A DNA stretch of 64,000 bases. Origin: Microbacterium gorillae (lineage in GTDB: Bacteria > Actinomycetota > Actinomycetes > Actinomycetales > Microbacteriaceae). The DNA lies in contig NZ_LN648875.1 in assembly GCF_000826185.2 (NCBI RefSeq), forward strand, positions 502,103 to 566,102, written 5' to 3'. The notes beneath the pieces are model-generated. The model was not told where the DNA came from and did not search any database. It was given only the letters and a program-made list of their open reading frames with translations. This document shows, piece by piece, positions 17,288-28,520 of this stretch (the first letter of the stretch is position 1; every line of letters starts with the position of its first letter). A program made the translations under genes and the position numbers.

Positions 17288-17331
17288 GCCGACGGGCCGG
17301 ATGCCTCCCCCTCGGCTGCATCCACCGAAAT

Positions 17332-17374
17332 CGAGAACGGCCCGCGCAGCATCAGTCTGCGCGGGCCGTTCTCG
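17332..17374. terminator. strong bidirectional terminator
   Basis: A perfect 18-bp stem beginning CGAGAACGGCCC with a seven-base loop (CATCAGT) between the convergent tetR and folD genes. It is the longest perfect stem in the window. Confidence 0.92.
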
Positions 17375-17384
17375 GCGGAGGTGA

Positions 17385-18266
17385 TCAGGCGGCGGCGCGC
17401 TCGGCGGCCTCCACCACGTTGGTCAGCAGCAGTGCGACGGTCATCGGACCGACACCGCCGGGGTTCGGCGAGATCCAGCCGGCGACCTCGGCCACGTCCG
17501 GGGCGATGTCGCCGTAGACCTTCGACCTGCCGGTCTCGGGGTCGTCCTCGCGGGTGACGCCGACGTCCAGCACGGCGGCCCCGGGCTTGACGTCCTCGGC
17601 GCGGACCAGGTGCTTGACGCCCGCCGCACCGACGATGACGTCGGCCTGGCGGAGGTACGCGGGGAGATCCACGGTGCCGGTGTGCGTCAGCGTCACGGTC
17701 GCGTTGATCGCGCGGCGCGTGAGCAACAGACCGATGGACCGGCCGATCGTCACGCCACGGCCGACGACGACCACGTGCTTGCCCTTCAGGTCATAGTCGT
17801 TGCGCTGGAGCAGCTCGATCACGGCCCGCGGTGTGCACGGCAACGGGGTGTCGATCGGTCCGTTGACGTTCAGCACGAGCCGGCCGAGGTTGGTCGGGTG
17901 CAGCCCGTCCGCGTCCTTGGCCGGGTCGATGCGCTCGAGGATCGCGTCGGTGTCGATGTGCTTCGGCAGCGGCAGCTGCACGATGTAGCCGTGGCAGGTG
18001 TCGTCGGCGTTCAGCGCGTCGATCCCCGCCTCGACGTCGGCCTGCGTGGCGTCCCCGGGCAGCTCGACCTGGATCGAGTTCATCCCGATCGCCTCGGACT
18101 GCCGGTGCTTCATGCCGACGTAGAGCTGCGAGGCCGGGTCAGCGCCGACGAGCACCGTGGCGATGCCGGGCGTGATCCCGCGGGCCTTCAGGGCCGCGAC
18201 ACGCTCGGTCAGTTCCGCCTTGATCGCCGCCGAGGTCGCCTTGCCGTCCAGAATCTGTGCGGTCAT
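17385..18266 (-). CDS. folD: methylenetetrahydrofolate dehydrogenase/cyclohydrolase
   Basis: A 293-residue bifunctional enzyme that interconverts 5,10-methylene-THF and 10-formyl-THF in the cytoplasm, supplying one-carbon units for purines. The [14 protein letters not shown] segment near residue 50 holds the catalytic Lys, [12 protein letters not shown] is the family's QLPLP loop, and [17 protein letters not shown] is the NADP-binding motif. The last residues include [15 protein letters not shown], the second family signature. It follows glyA by ten bases and is therefore under the same ZTP riboswitch. Confidence 0.97.
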   Translation of the reverse strand: MTAQILDGKATSAAIKAELTERVAALKARGITPGIATVLVGADPASQLYVGMKHRQSEAIGMNSIQVELPGDATQADVEAGIDALNADDTCHGYIVQLPLPKHIDTDAILERIDPAKDADGLHPTNLGRLVLNVNGPIDTPLPCTPRAVIELLQRNDYDLKGKHVVVVGRGVTIGRSIGLLLTRRAINATVTLTHTGTVDLPAYLRQADVIVGAAGVKHLVRAEDVKPGAAVLDVGVTREDDPETGRSKVYGDIAPDVAEVAGWISPNPGGVGPMTVALLLTNVVEAAERAAA

Positions 18267-18276
18267 CGGCCGGTCC

Positions 18277-19551
18277 TCACTGCTGCAGGTCGGTGTACAG
18301 CGGGTACGCCGCCGTCAGCTTCGAGATGCGCGCGTCGAGAGCGGCGACGTCGGCGTCCGGCAGTAGGGCCAGCGCGATGACGTCGGCGACCTCGGTGAAG
18401 GCCTCGTCGTCGAAACCGCGGGTGGCGAGCGCCGACGTGCCGATGCGGAGCCCCGAGGTCACCATCGGCGGACGCGGGTCGTTCGGCACGGCGTTGCGGT
18501 TGACCGTGATGTGCACCTCGTGCAGGCGGTCCTCGCCCTGCTTGCCGTCGATCTCGGCGTTGCGGAGGTCCACCAGCACGAGGTGGACGTCGGTGCCGCC
18601 GGAGCGGACCGCGATGCCGGCGTTGCGCACGTCATCCTGCTGCAGGCGGTCGGCGAGGATCTGCGCGCCGCGGAGCGTGCGCTCCTGGCGGTCCTTGAAT
18701 TCCGGCGTCGCAGCGAGCTTGAACGCGGTCGCCTTCGCGGCGATCACGTGCATGAGCGGCCCACCCTGCTGGCCCGGGAAGACGGCGGTGTTGAGCTTCT
18801 TGGCCAGGTCCGCGTCGTTGGTCAGGATGAGACCGGAGCGCGGGCCGCCGAGGGTCTTGTGCACGGTCGAGGAGACGACGTGCGCGTACGGGACCGGGCT
18901 CGGGTGGACGCCGGCGGCGACGAGTCCGGCGAAGTGCGCCATGTCGACCCACAGGTACGCGCCGACCTCGTCCGCGATCTCACGGAACTTGGCGAAGTCG
19001 ATGTGACGCGGGTACGCCGACCAACCGGCGATGATGACCTTCGGCTTGTGCTCGAGGGCGAGGCGGCGGACCTCGTCCATGTCGATCAGCGACGTCTCCT
19101 CGTTCACGCCGTACGCGACGATGTCGTACAGGCGACCGGAGAAGTTGATCTTCATGCCGTGCGTGAGGTGGCCGCCCTGGTCGAGGGCGAGACCGAGCAG
19201 CGTGTCACCGGGGCGCGCGATGGCGTGCAGGACGGCGGCGTTCGCGGTCGCACCGGAGTGCGGCTGAACGTTGGCGAACTCGGCGCCGAACAGGCTCTTG
19301 GCGCGGTCGATGGCGAGTTCCTCGGCCACGTCGACCTCTTCGCAACCGCCGTAGTAGCGGCGTCCCGGGTAGCCCTCGGCGTACTTGTTCGTCAGAACCG
19401 ATCCCTGCGACTGCAGGACCGAGACGGGGACGATGTTCTCGGACGCGATCATCTCGAGATAGTCGCGCTGACGCCCGAGCTCGCGCTCGAGGACCTGAGC
19501 GATCTCCGGGTCGACCTCGGAGAGGGGCGCGTTGAAGTAGGAATCGGTCAC
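18277..19551 (-). CDS. glyA: serine hydroxymethyltransferase
   Basis: A 424-residue PLP enzyme that converts serine and THF to glycine and methylene-THF. The cofactor lysine is Lys232 in [28 protein letters not shown] near residue 60 is the tetrahydrofolate-site hallmark. A GTG start is chosen: GGAGG lies seven bases upstream, and the protein then has the usual length, whereas the open frame upstream runs through the riboswitch. First gene of glyA-folD. Confidence 0.97.
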   Translation of the reverse strand: MTDSYFNAPLSEVDPEIAQVLERELGRQRDYLEMIASENIVPVSVLQSQGSVLTNKYAEGYPGRRYYGGCEEVDVAEELAIDRAKSLFGAEFANVQPHSGATANAAVLHAIARPGDTLLGLALDQGGHLTHGMKINFSGRLYDIVAYGVNEETSLIDMDEVRRLALEHKPKVIIAGWSAYPRHIDFAKFREIADEVGAYLWVDMAHFAGLVAAGVHPSPVPYAHVVSSTVHKTLGGPRSGLILTNDADLAKKLNTAVFPGQQGGPLMHVIAAKATAFKLAATPEFKDRQERTLRGAQILADRLQQDDVRNAGIAVRSGGTDVHLVLVDLRNAEIDGKQGEDRLHEVHITVNRNAVPNDPRPPMVTSGLRIGTSALATRGFDDEAFTEVADVIALALLPDADVAALDARISKLTAAYPLYTDLQQ

Positions 19552-19585
19552 GGCATTGCCTCCACAGCGGTTCTTGCGGGATTGC

Positions 19586-19661
19586 GTCGACCCAGGCGCG
19601 CGGTCGAATGCGTGAGGTCGCTTCCCGGTGGTGACCCACCTCGTACGCCAGTCGCGACACT
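19586..19661 (-). ncRNA. ZTP (pfl) riboswitch
   Basis: On the minus strand the leader of glyA carries the conserved marks of the pfl/ZTP aptamer. P1 pairs GTCGC with GCGAC around an ACTGGCG core. P2 pairs GGTGG with CCACC and is followed by CGGGAAGCGAC. After a short linker comes the second domain, CCGCGCGCCTGGGTC, which forms the pseudoknot. This RNA senses the folate-stress signal ZMP/ZTP and turns on one-carbon genes, which fits glyA-folD. The stretch of about 35 bases to the GTG start includes the GGAGG site, so control could be at translation. Confidence 0.92.
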
Positions 19662-19664
19662 GCG

Positions 19665-19670
19665 AGTGTA
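19665..19670 (-). promoter_or_regulatory. -10 element TACACT for glyA-folD
   Basis: TACACT on the minus strand lies four bases before the first paired base of the riboswitch, so transcription would begin at the aptamer's 5' edge. No clear -35 is seen. Confidence 0.5.
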
Positions 19671-19720
19671 CCCGAGCCCTCACCCTCCCCCGATTTCGGA
19701 CGTCGCAGTGCGACCGCGGT

Positions 19721-19738
19721 TTTGTTAGGTTTCCTTAC
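19721..19738. promoter_or_regulatory. amino-sugar operator, site A
   Basis: TTTGTTAG-N4-CCTTAC sits immediately before the GH20 start codon. The same 14 fixed bases with the same four-base gap occur at 33034-33051 in front of the ROK regulator gene. A possible -10 (TAGGTT, 19726-19731) lies inside it, seven bases before the ATG, so a bound repressor would block the promoter. Confidence 0.6.
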
Positions 19739-21274
19739 ATGGTCATCGGCGACACCACGCTGCCCCTCGTTCCCTACCCCGTCCAGGCGCGCGCCGGCGC
19801 GCCCGTCCGGCTGACCGATCGGGCGCGCGTCGTCGCTGAACCCGCTCTGCTGGACGAGGCGAGACTGCTCGCCCTCGATCTGTCCGCGCGCACCGGATTC
19901 GGCTTCGAGATCGTCGCCGACCCGGACCCCACCCCGGGGGATGTCGCCCTGCGGCGTCTCGGCAGCACGCCCGGCGACGCTTACCACCTCACCACTGCGG
20001 ACGGCGTCGTCCGCATCGAGGCGCCGGATGACGCGGGCGTCTTCTGGGGGACTCGAACGCTTCTGCAACTGCTCGATCACGACGCGGACGGGTGGTTCTT
20101 CCACGGCGCCGAGATCGAGGATGCGCCCCGCTTCGCGTACCGCGGCGCGATGCTCGACGTCGCGCGCCACTTCTTCTCCGTCCGCGACGTGTGCCACTAC
20201 ATCGACCTCGTCGCCGCACTGAAGATCAACGTCCTGCACCTGCACCTCACCGACGACCAGGGCTGGCGCCTCGAGATCGAGGGCTACCCGCGCCTCACCG
20301 CGGACGCGGCTCGCAGCGCGGCCGGGGGCGACGCGGGCGGGTTCTACACGCAGGACGACTACCGCGAGATCGTCGCCTACGCCGCCCGCCGCCACATCAC
20401 CGTCGTCCCGGAGATCGATACGCCGGGGCATACCCACGCCGTGACGGTCGCGCAGCCCGAGTTCACCGAGCCGACGGTGATCAGCGACGACCTGCGCGCG
20501 CAGTCCGTCGAGCTCGGCCAGGACCTCCCGGTGCACGGCCGCCCGTACACCGGCTGGGGCGTGGGCTTCTCGTCGCTGAAGACCGGGGATCCCGGCACCG
20601 ACGCCTTCCTCGATGACGTGTTCCGGCAGGTCGCCGCCCTCACTCCGGGACCGTGGCTGCACTTCGGCGGCGACGAGTGCCTCGGGACGTCCGCGGAGGA
20701 CTTCGCGGCGTTCACCGCCCGCGCCGCCGCAGCGGTCGTCGGCGTCGGCAAAACCCCGATCGCCTGGCACGAGGCCGGCAAAGCGGCCGAGCTGCCGCCC
20801 GGATCGATCGGCCAGTACTGGGGATTCCTCGAGCCCGACCCCGCCCAGGCCGAGGAGGCGCGCGCGTTCGTCGCCGCCGGTGGAGCTGTCGTCCTCTCCC
20901 CCTCCGATGCCGCCTACCTGGATATGAAGTACGACGAGGACTTCCCGCTCGGACTGACGTGGGCGAACGGGCCGACCAGCGTCCGCGCATCGTACGAGTG
21001 GGACCCGGCCACCGTCATCGCGGGAGTCTCGGACGCCGACATCCTCGGCATCGAGGCACCGCTGTGGACGGAGACGGTGCGCACGATCGCGGACGTCGAG
21101 ACGATGGCCCTGCCTCGACTGGCGGGCATCGCCGACATCGCCTGGTCGCCCCGCGATGCCGATACCCGGACGTGGGAGTCGGTCCGCGGGCGGATCGCAC
21201 GACTCGCACCGGCGTGGCACGCTGGGTCGGTCCGATTCCATCCGAGCGAGGAGATCCCGTGGACGCAGGCGTGA
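19739..21274 (+). CDS. GH20 beta-N-acetylhexosaminidase
   Basis: A 511-residue GH20 enzyme that trims N-acetylhexosamine from chito-oligosaccharides or glycans. The catalytic pair is Asp312-Glu313 in LHFGGDECLG; the barrel starts near residue 134 with the family's RGAMLDVARHFF and LHLHLTDDQGWRLEI. An N-terminal GH20b-like domain precedes it. No signal peptide is visible, so it probably acts on imported sugars. The start lacks a Shine-Dalgarno and is likely leaderless. Its end overlaps the nagA start. Confidence 0.94.
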   Translation: MVIGDTTLPLVPYPVQARAGAPVRLTDRARVVAEPALLDEARLLALDLSARTGFGFEIVADPDPTPGDVALRRLGSTPGDAYHLTTADGVVRIEAPDDAGVFWGTRTLLQLLDHDADGWFFHGAEIEDAPRFAYRGAMLDVARHFFSVRDVCHYIDLVAALKINVLHLHLTDDQGWRLEIEGYPRLTADAARSAAGGDAGGFYTQDDYREIVAYAARRHITVVPEIDTPGHTHAVTVAQPEFTEPTVISDDLRAQSVELGQDLPVHGRPYTGWGVGFSSLKTGDPGTDAFLDDVFRQVAALTPGPWLHFGGDECLGTSAEDFAAFTARAAAAVVGVGKTPIAWHEAGKAAELPPGSIGQYWGFLEPDPAQAEEARAFVAAGGAVVLSPSDAAYLDMKYDEDFPLGLTWANGPTSVRASYEWDPATVIAGVSDADILGIEAPLWTETVRTIADVETMALPRLAGIADIAWSPRDADTRTWESVRGRIARLAPAWHAGSVRFHPSEEIPWTQA

Positions 21275-22434
21275 GGACGCTGATCCACTCCGTCGACATC
21301 ATCGACTCCGGCACCCGACTGCCGAACGCCTGGGCGCTGCTGTCGCCGGACGGCATCGTCGCCACGGGGCAGACCACGCCCTGGCAGGACGTCGTCGGTC
21401 CGCACGACACGGTCATCGACGCCGCCGCGGTCGCCGGGCCCGGTGCCATCCTCACACCGGGCTTCATCGACATCCACGGTCACGGTGGGGCGGGCCGGTC
21501 CTACGACGACGGTCCGGACGCGATCCGGGCCGCACGCGCGGTGCACCGCCGCCACGGCACCACCCGCGCCGTCATCTCCCTCGTCACAGACACCCTGGAC
21601 CGCCTCGCCGAACGCGTCGCGATGGTGGCCGACCTGACGGGCACCGACCGCGACATCCTCGGCTCGCATTTGGAGGGTCCGTTCCTGGACGTCAGCCACA
21701 AGGGTGCGCACGACCCCGAACTGCTGCGAGCGCCCGAGCACGACGCGGTGGAACGCCTCCTGGCCGCCGGACGCGGCACGGTCGCGCAGATCACGCTCGC
21801 CCCCGAGCTGCCCGGCGGCCTCGACGCGGTGCGCACGGCGGTCCGTCACGGCGCGATCGCCGCGGTGGGACACACCGACGCTGACGCCGACATGGCCGGC
21901 GAGGCCTTCGACGCCGGCGCGACCTTGCTCACGCACGCGTTCAACGCCATGCCCGGCATCCACCACCGCGCTCCCGGTCCGGTGGTCGCCGCGGCCTCAG
22001 ATCCTCGGGTGCGACTGGAACTGATCGCGGACGGCGTGCACGTCGATCTCGACCTCATCCGGATGATGTTCGCGTCCGCTCCAGGCCGGATCGTGCTGGT
22101 GACGGACGCCATGGCGGCGGCCGGGTCCGGCGACGGCGCGTACATCCTCGGCGCGCTGGCGGTCACGGTGCGGGACGGCATCGCTCGGCTCACCGCGGGC
22201 GACTCGATCGCCGGGTCCACGCTCACTCAGGATCAGGCGCTGCGCAACGTCGTCGCGGTCGGTGTGCCGGTGGAGGCCGCCGTGGACGCCCTGACGCGCA
22301 CACCGGCGACGCTGCTGGGCCACGAGGACCGCCTCGGTCGACTCCGTCAGGGCTTCGCCGCCGACGCCGTTCTGCTGGACCGAGACCTCGTCGTCCGCGG
22401 AGTCTGGGCGGACGGCGAGCGCGTGAGCTCATGA
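21259..22434 (+). CDS. nagA: N-acetylglucosamine-6-phosphate deacetylase
   Basis: A 391-residue amidohydrolase that removes acetate from GlcNAc-6-P in the cytoplasm, feeding NagB. The metal-site motifs are present: IDIHGHGG with His73 and His75, SHLEGPFLD, VGHTDA, LLTHAFNAM and the catalytic Asp in LVTDAMAAAG. The GTG at 21259, preceded by GAGGAGA, overlaps the end of the GH20 gene by 16 bases; a second GTG at 21271 is possible. Together with nagB at 27606 it completes the route to fructose-6-P. Confidence 0.94.
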   Translation: MDAGVRTLIHSVDIIDSGTRLPNAWALLSPDGIVATGQTTPWQDVVGPHDTVIDAAAVAGPGAILTPGFIDIHGHGGAGRSYDDGPDAIRAARAVHRRHGTTRAVISLVTDTLDRLAERVAMVADLTGTDRDILGSHLEGPFLDVSHKGAHDPELLRAPEHDAVERLLAAGRGTVAQITLAPELPGGLDAVRTAVRHGAIAAVGHTDADADMAGEAFDAGATLLTHAFNAMPGIHHRAPGPVVAAASDPRVRLELIADGVHVDLDLIRMMFASAPGRIVLVTDAMAAAGSGDGAYILGALAVTVRDGIARLTAGDSIAGSTLTQDQALRNVVAVGVPVEAAVDALTRTPATLLGHEDRLGRLRQGFAADAVLLDRDLVVRGVWADGERVSS

Positions 22435-22514
22435 GCGTGGCGGGCTACGGCGATCGGCACTGCCGGGCGCTGCACGGGCTGGACGTGGCGGCGGCGGCAA
22501 GGCAGAATATCCGG

Positions 22515-22567
22515 ATGGTTCCCCGACCCGACGGGGTTCCCGTTCTGCCCGATGAAAGTCTCTCCCG

Positions 22568-22571
<4 letters not shown>
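22515..22571 (+). CDS. possible 18-codon leader ORF before the sigma factor
   Basis: An ATG-initiated 18-codon frame (begins MVPRPDGVP) whose TGA overlaps the only possible start of the next gene as TTGA. A CAGAAT hexamer lies exactly six bases before its ATG, the spacing seen at leaderless genes across this window. If translated, it would deliver ribosomes to the weak TTG start. No homology supports it, so this is tentative. Confidence 0.3.
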
Positions 22572-24718
<2,147 letters not shown>

Positions 24719-24729
24719 GCGGGCGACCG

Positions 24730-24735
24730 TAGACT
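24730..24735 (+). promoter_or_regulatory. -10 element TAGACT for the YrdB gene
   Basis: TAGACT ends six bases before the ATG at 24742. The intervening bases are GGAGGC, so the gene could also be read from a longer message with a normal ribosome-binding site. Confidence 0.5.
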
Positions 24736-24741
24736 GGAGGC

Positions 24742-25125
24742 ATGTCCGCCTCCCCCTCCTCGACCGCAGCGACCCCCGAGCCCGGTACCCGCGCACCGCT
24801 GACCGCGCTGGAGATCGTCCGCACGCTCGTGATCATCGTCGCGCTGGTCACTTTCGCGCTGTGGGGATTCCTGGGCTTCGAGTTCCCCTGGAACCTCGTC
24901 GCGGGCATCGGCACCCCCGTCGTCGTGCTGCTGCTGTGGGCTCTGTTCGTCTCTCCCCGCGCGGTCGTTCACGTCCACCCGTTCGTCCGGGTGCTGATCG
25001 AGCTGCTGATCTTCGCCGGCGCGACCATCGCCTGGTGGAGCATGGGACAGACCTGGATCGGACTCGCCTACGCCGTGGTCGCGGTCGCGACCGGGGTGAT
25101 CACCGGACGGCGCTCCCTGTCGTGA
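24742..25125 (+). CDS. YrdB-family (DUF2568) membrane protein
   Basis: A 127-residue protein with four membrane spans (from about residues 25, 50, 75 and 100). The GFLGFEFPWNLVAGIGTPV segment and late WWSMGQTWIG motif fit the YrdB/DUF2568 family. Function unknown. Its TGA overlaps the GTG start of the next gene. Confidence 0.85.
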   Translation: MSASPSSTAATPEPGTRAPLTALEIVRTLVIIVALVTFALWGFLGFEFPWNLVAGIGTPVVVLLLWALFVSPRAVVHVHPFVRVLIELLIFAGATIAWWSMGQTWIGLAYAVVAVATGVITGRRSLS

Positions 25126-26480
25126 CCGACGTCGTCGAGATGCTCCGCGCCGAACTCGGCGAGCGTGTCGACACCTCTCCGGCCGCACGCGCGGCCGCAC
25201 GGACAGACCGGTCCGGCCAGCGCAGTGCCGGCGATCCGATCGCCGTCGTGCACGCCACCGATGTGTCGGACGTGCAGGCCACCATGCGCATCGCCTCGGC
25301 CACCGGCACGCCGGTCGTCCCACGCGGTGCCGGCACCGGCCTCGCCGGGGGCGCCAACTCCGACGTGGGCGAGATCTCGCTCTCGCTGGCGGGGATGACG
25401 CGAATCCACGAGATCGCGCCGGATGACCTTCTCGCCGTCGTCGAGCCGGGCATCCTGAACGCCGACCTCAACACCGCTCTCGCCGAACACGGTGTGTGGT
25501 GGGCTCCGGACCCGGCCAGTCGCGCGATCTCCACGGTCGGCGGGAACATCGCCACCGGCGCCGGCGGGCTGCTGTGCGCGAAGTACGGCGTGGTCCGTGA
25601 TGCGGTCCTCGGGGTGGATGTGGTGCTCGCCGACGGTGAACTCGTGCGATTCGGGCACCGCACCGTCAAGGGCGTCACGGGGCTCGACCTCACGGCACTG
25701 ATGATCGGCTCCGAGGGGACGCTCGGCGTCATCGTCGGGGCGACGCTCAAGCTGCGTCGACTTCCCACCGGCATCGTCCACTCGATCGCCGCCGTGTTCA
25801 GTGACGTCCGCGCCGCCGCCGCAGGGACCGCTGCCGTGACGGCCGCCGGGCTCTCCCCCGCGATCATGGAGCTCATGGACGCCACCAGCCTGCGCGCGGT
25901 GCACGCGCTGCTCGATCTGCCCGCGCCGGCCGCCGGAAGCGTGCAGGTGACGGCCCAGACCGACGGTCCGGACGCGGCCGAGGAGGCCCGCCGCATCGGT
26001 GAGATCCTCGCCTCCGCCGGTGCCTCCGTCGAGGTGTCCGACGACCCGGACCGTGCCGAGGAGCTGCTGGTGATCCGCCGCAGCATGCATCCGGCCATGG
26101 AGTCCCTCGGCACGGCGCTCATCGAGGATGTCTCCGTACCGCGATCGGCGATGCCGGACATGTTCGACGCGATCGCCCGCATCGAACGCGAGCACGGCCT
26201 GGTGATCCCGGTCGTCGCGCACGCCGGGGACGGCAACCTGCACCCGAACTTCATCTGCGACGGACCGGACATCCCACCCGAGGTCTGGCGCGCGGCCGAC
26301 GAGATGTTCCGAGTCGCTCTCGCCCTGGGCGGCACCCTCACCGGCGAGCACGGTGTCGGCGTCCTGAAGGCGCACTGGCTGCGCGAGGAACTCGGCGACC
26401 GGCAGTGGGAGCTGCAGCGCGGCATCAAGACGCTGTTCGACCCGCAGAACATCCTCAATCCCGGAAAGGTCTTCGTGTGA
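25122..26480 (+). CDS. FAD-linked oxidase, glycolate/lactate oxidase GlcD-like
   Basis: A 452-residue flavoprotein. The FAD-binding PCMH half contains PVVPRGAGTGLAGGAN (residues about 66-80) and STVGGNIATGAGG; the C-terminal FAD-oxidase half ends with the conserved GGTLTGEHGVGVLK, and PVVAHAGDGNLHPNF holds the metal/substrate histidines. Such enzymes oxidise 2-hydroxy acids (glycolate, D-lactate) and pass electrons to the respiratory chain. GTG start coupled to yrdB by GTGA; an ATG six codons later is possible. Exact substrate uncertain. Confidence 0.92.
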   Translation: MTDVVEMLRAELGERVDTSPAARAAARTDRSGQRSAGDPIAVVHATDVSDVQATMRIASATGTPVVPRGAGTGLAGGANSDVGEISLSLAGMTRIHEIAPDDLLAVVEPGILNADLNTALAEHGVWWAPDPASRAISTVGGNIATGAGGLLCAKYGVVRDAVLGVDVVLADGELVRFGHRTVKGVTGLDLTALMIGSEGTLGVIVGATLKLRRLPTGIVHSIAAVFSDVRAAAAGTAAVTAAGLSPAIMELMDATSLRAVHALLDLPAPAAGSVQVTAQTDGPDAAEEARRIGEILASAGASVEVSDDPDRAEELLVIRRSMHPAMESLGTALIEDVSVPRSAMPDMFDAIARIEREHGLVIPVVAHAGDGNLHPNFICDGPDIPPEVWRAADEMFRVALALGGTLTGEHGVGVLKAHWLREELGDRQWELQRGIKTLFDPQNILNPGKVFV

Positions 26481-26890
26481 CCCCTGAGATCCGCGTGAGC
26501 GCCGTGCTGGTCACCGACCCGGACGGGCGCGCGCTCGTGGTCCGCAAAGCGGGCACCGAGCGGTTCATGCAGCCGGGCGGCAAGCCGGAGCCCGGCGAGA
26601 GCGCCGATGTGACGGCCGCGCGCGAGCTGAACGAGGAGCTCGGCATCGAAGCGCCCGTGACGGCCTTCCGCCCGCTCGGCGAGCACCGCGCCGCCGCCGC
26701 CAACGAACCCGGACACGTCGTCGTGGCGGACGCCTTCGCCCTGTCGCTGGATGCCGTCGCCGCTGCAGCGGTGACCGCGCAGGCCGAGATCGCGGAGCTG
26801 CGGTGGATCTCCCCGGCCGATGTGGCCACGACACCGCTCGCGCCCCTGTCCACTGACGTGCTGCTGCCCCTGCTGCCGGACTTCCGCTGA
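26477..26890 (+). CDS. NUDIX hydrolase
   Basis: A 137-residue NUDIX protein. The full box is present, from GGKPEPGES to RELNEELGI (residues about 34-58), giving G-x5-E-x7-RE-L-x-EE-x-G. It would hydrolyse a nucleoside diphosphate linked to another moiety; the substrate cannot be predicted. The GTG start overlaps the end of the GlcD-like gene, so yrdB, the oxidase gene and this gene form one coupled unit. Confidence 0.92.
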   Translation: MTPEIRVSAVLVTDPDGRALVVRKAGTERFMQPGGKPEPGESADVTAARELNEELGIEAPVTAFRPLGEHRAAAANEPGHVVVADAFALSLDAVAAAAVTAQAEIAELRWISPADVATTPLAPLSTDVLLPLLPDFR

Positions 26891-26891
26891 T

Positions 26892-27554
26892 TCAGTCGAC
26901 GGGCCCCGAGCGGAACACCTCGGTCGTGCGCTCGGCCGGCATCCTCAGCGCGAGCAGGATGGCGACCGCAGCGATGACCAGGACCGCGATCGGTGCGATC
27001 AGTCCGAGGAACGAGGCGACCCCGGAGACAGCCAGCAACCCGCCCTGATCGGGGCCGGCGAACCGCAGCAGAAGCTGCACGAGGATCACGGCGGCCGCGT
27101 TCGCGAGCACCGCCCACAGCACGAGAGGTCGCGCCCATGACGGGATCCCGCGAGCGTTTCTGCGGATGGCGAACCCGGCCGCAACGGCCAGGATCAGTCC
27201 GACGACGCCGACGACCTGGTCAGCCAGGACGACCGGTGAGCCCCAGCGCAGCAGCTCCTCATCACCCGATGCCCCGAGGATCGTCGGTAGGACCCCGGCC
27301 GTGACCACGCGCGCGAGCACCATCACGGCCCAGGCGATCATCACGGCAACGGCGCCCTTCTGGCGCTCCACGACGCTCTCCGATCGGCCCAGTCCGACGG
27401 CCGCGACGACGATCGCGGCCGCCATCAGCACCGCGCCGACGACCCCCGGCGCGATCCCGGCGAGGGACGACCCCAGCGCCGGAACGAGAACGGAGAGCGC
27501 GAGGAGGATCCCCGTCGTCAGAAGTGTCCGCGACTGCACCGTCATGTCCGCCAC
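26892..27554 (-). CDS. membrane protein of unknown function
   Basis: A 220-residue protein with six predicted membrane spans and few charged residues, mostly in the loops (GLGRSESVVERQKG after span 2, RRNARGIPSWARP before span 5). I do not recognise the family. GTG at 27554, with GGGGAGGG about seven bases upstream, is preferred; ATG at 27545 is an alternative. It stops one base after the convergent NUDIX gene, with no terminator between. Confidence 0.75.
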   Translation of the reverse strand: MADMTVQSRTLLTTGILLALSVLVPALGSSLAGIAPGVVGAVLMAAAIVVAAVGLGRSESVVERQKGAVAVMIAWAVMVLARVVTAGVLPTILGASGDEELLRWGSPVVLADQVVGVVGLILAVAAGFAIRRNARGIPSWARPLVLWAVLANAAAVILVQLLLRFAGPDQGGLLAVSGVASFLGLIAPIAVLVIAAVAILLALRMPAERTTEVFRSGPVD

Positions 27555-27605
27555 GCTACCGCCCTCCCCGTCCGGTTCCTCGCTCCCCGTCCCGGACTCC
27601 CGGGC

Positions 27606-28388
27606 TCAGAGGCCCTGCCAGGCGGGCTTGTTCGCGAGGGCGTAGCGGTAGTAGTCGGCGTGCTTCAGGCGCGAGGCCGCGGCCTCATCCACGACGACGG
27701 TGACGTGCGGGTGCAGCTGGATCGCCGACCCCGGGCACTCCGACGACACCGGACCCTCGACGGCGCCCGCGACAGCCTCGGCCTTGCTCTCCCCGAACGC
27801 GAGCAGCACCAGGTGCCTCGCGCGCTGGATCGTCCCCAGCCCCTGCGTGATGCAGTGCATCGGGACCTGTGAGATGTCGCCGTCGAAGAAGCGGGCGTTG
27901 TCCACGCGGGTGCGCTCGGTGAGCGTCTTCACCCGCGTGCGTGACGCGAACGACGAGCCGGGCTCGTTGAATCCGATGTGCCCCGTCGAACCGATGCCGA
28001 GGATCTGCAGGTCCACCCCGCCGGCTGCCTCGATGGCGGCCTCATAGTCCTCGCCGGCGTGCGCGATCGTCTCCAGTGCCCCGTTGGGCGTGTGGATGCG
28101 GTCCGGGTTCAGCCCGAGCGGCTCGACGACCTCCCGCGTGATGACACTGCGGTAGCTCTCCGGGTGCGCCGGGTCGAGGCCGACGTACTCGTCCAGCGCG
28201 AAACCCTGCACGCGGGAGAGGTCGACGTCCGCGACGGCGGGCACGAGCGCTTCGTAGACGGGCAGCGGGGTCGATCCGGTCGCCAGCCCCAGCACGTAGT
28301 CCGGGTTGGCGACGATCTGCCGGACGATCTCGGCCGCGACGAGGCGCCCGGCCTCATCCTTGTCCGCGACGATGACCACTTCAGCCAT
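27606..28388 (-). CDS. nagB: glucosamine-6-phosphate deaminase
   Basis: A 260-residue NagB: converts glucosamine-6-P to fructose-6-P and ammonia. Motifs: LGLATGSTPLPVY (phosphate loop), the catalytic Asp66 in FALDEYVGL, and GIGSTGHIGFNEPGSSF. AAGGAG lies upstream of the ATG. It is last in the direction ROK, binding protein, permeases, nagB, all on the minus strand, separated from the permease by 132 bases. Confidence 0.97.
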   Translation of the reverse strand: MAEVVIVADKDEAGRLVAAEIVRQIVANPDYVLGLATGSTPLPVYEALVPAVADVDLSRVQGFALDEYVGLDPAHPESYRSVITREVVEPLGLNPDRIHTPNGALETIAHAGEDYEAAIEAAGGVDLQILGIGSTGHIGFNEPGSSFASRTRVKTLTERTRVDNARFFDGDISQVPMHCITQGLGTIQRARHLVLLAFGESKAEAVAGAVEGPVSSECPGSAIQLHPHVTVVVDEAAASRLKHADYYRYALANKPAWQGL

Positions 28389-28412
28389 GCGTGAGGGCTC
28401 CTTCTCTGTGCT

Positions 28413-28426
28413 GATCGGCGCCGATC
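28413..28426. promoter_or_regulatory. palindrome before nagB
   Basis: GATCGGCGCCGATC is a perfect 14-base palindrome, 24 bases upstream of the nagB ATG. It could be an operator, or part of a hairpin in the intergenic message. Weakly supported in such GC-rich DNA. Confidence 0.35.
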
Positions 28427-28520
28427 GGTGCGGCGCTGAGAACGGCCGTCGGTGAGCCCGGCGGCCGCGTTCCCATCCTCCCACCCGGACGGGCGGAGCG
28501 CGGAACCGGAGGACGCCGCC

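Noticed and set aside
19720..19740. DtxR/IdeR iron box (TTAGGTT...)
   Set aside because: Only a half site resembles the iron box; the match to the sequence before the ROK gene is far better and fits the gene content.
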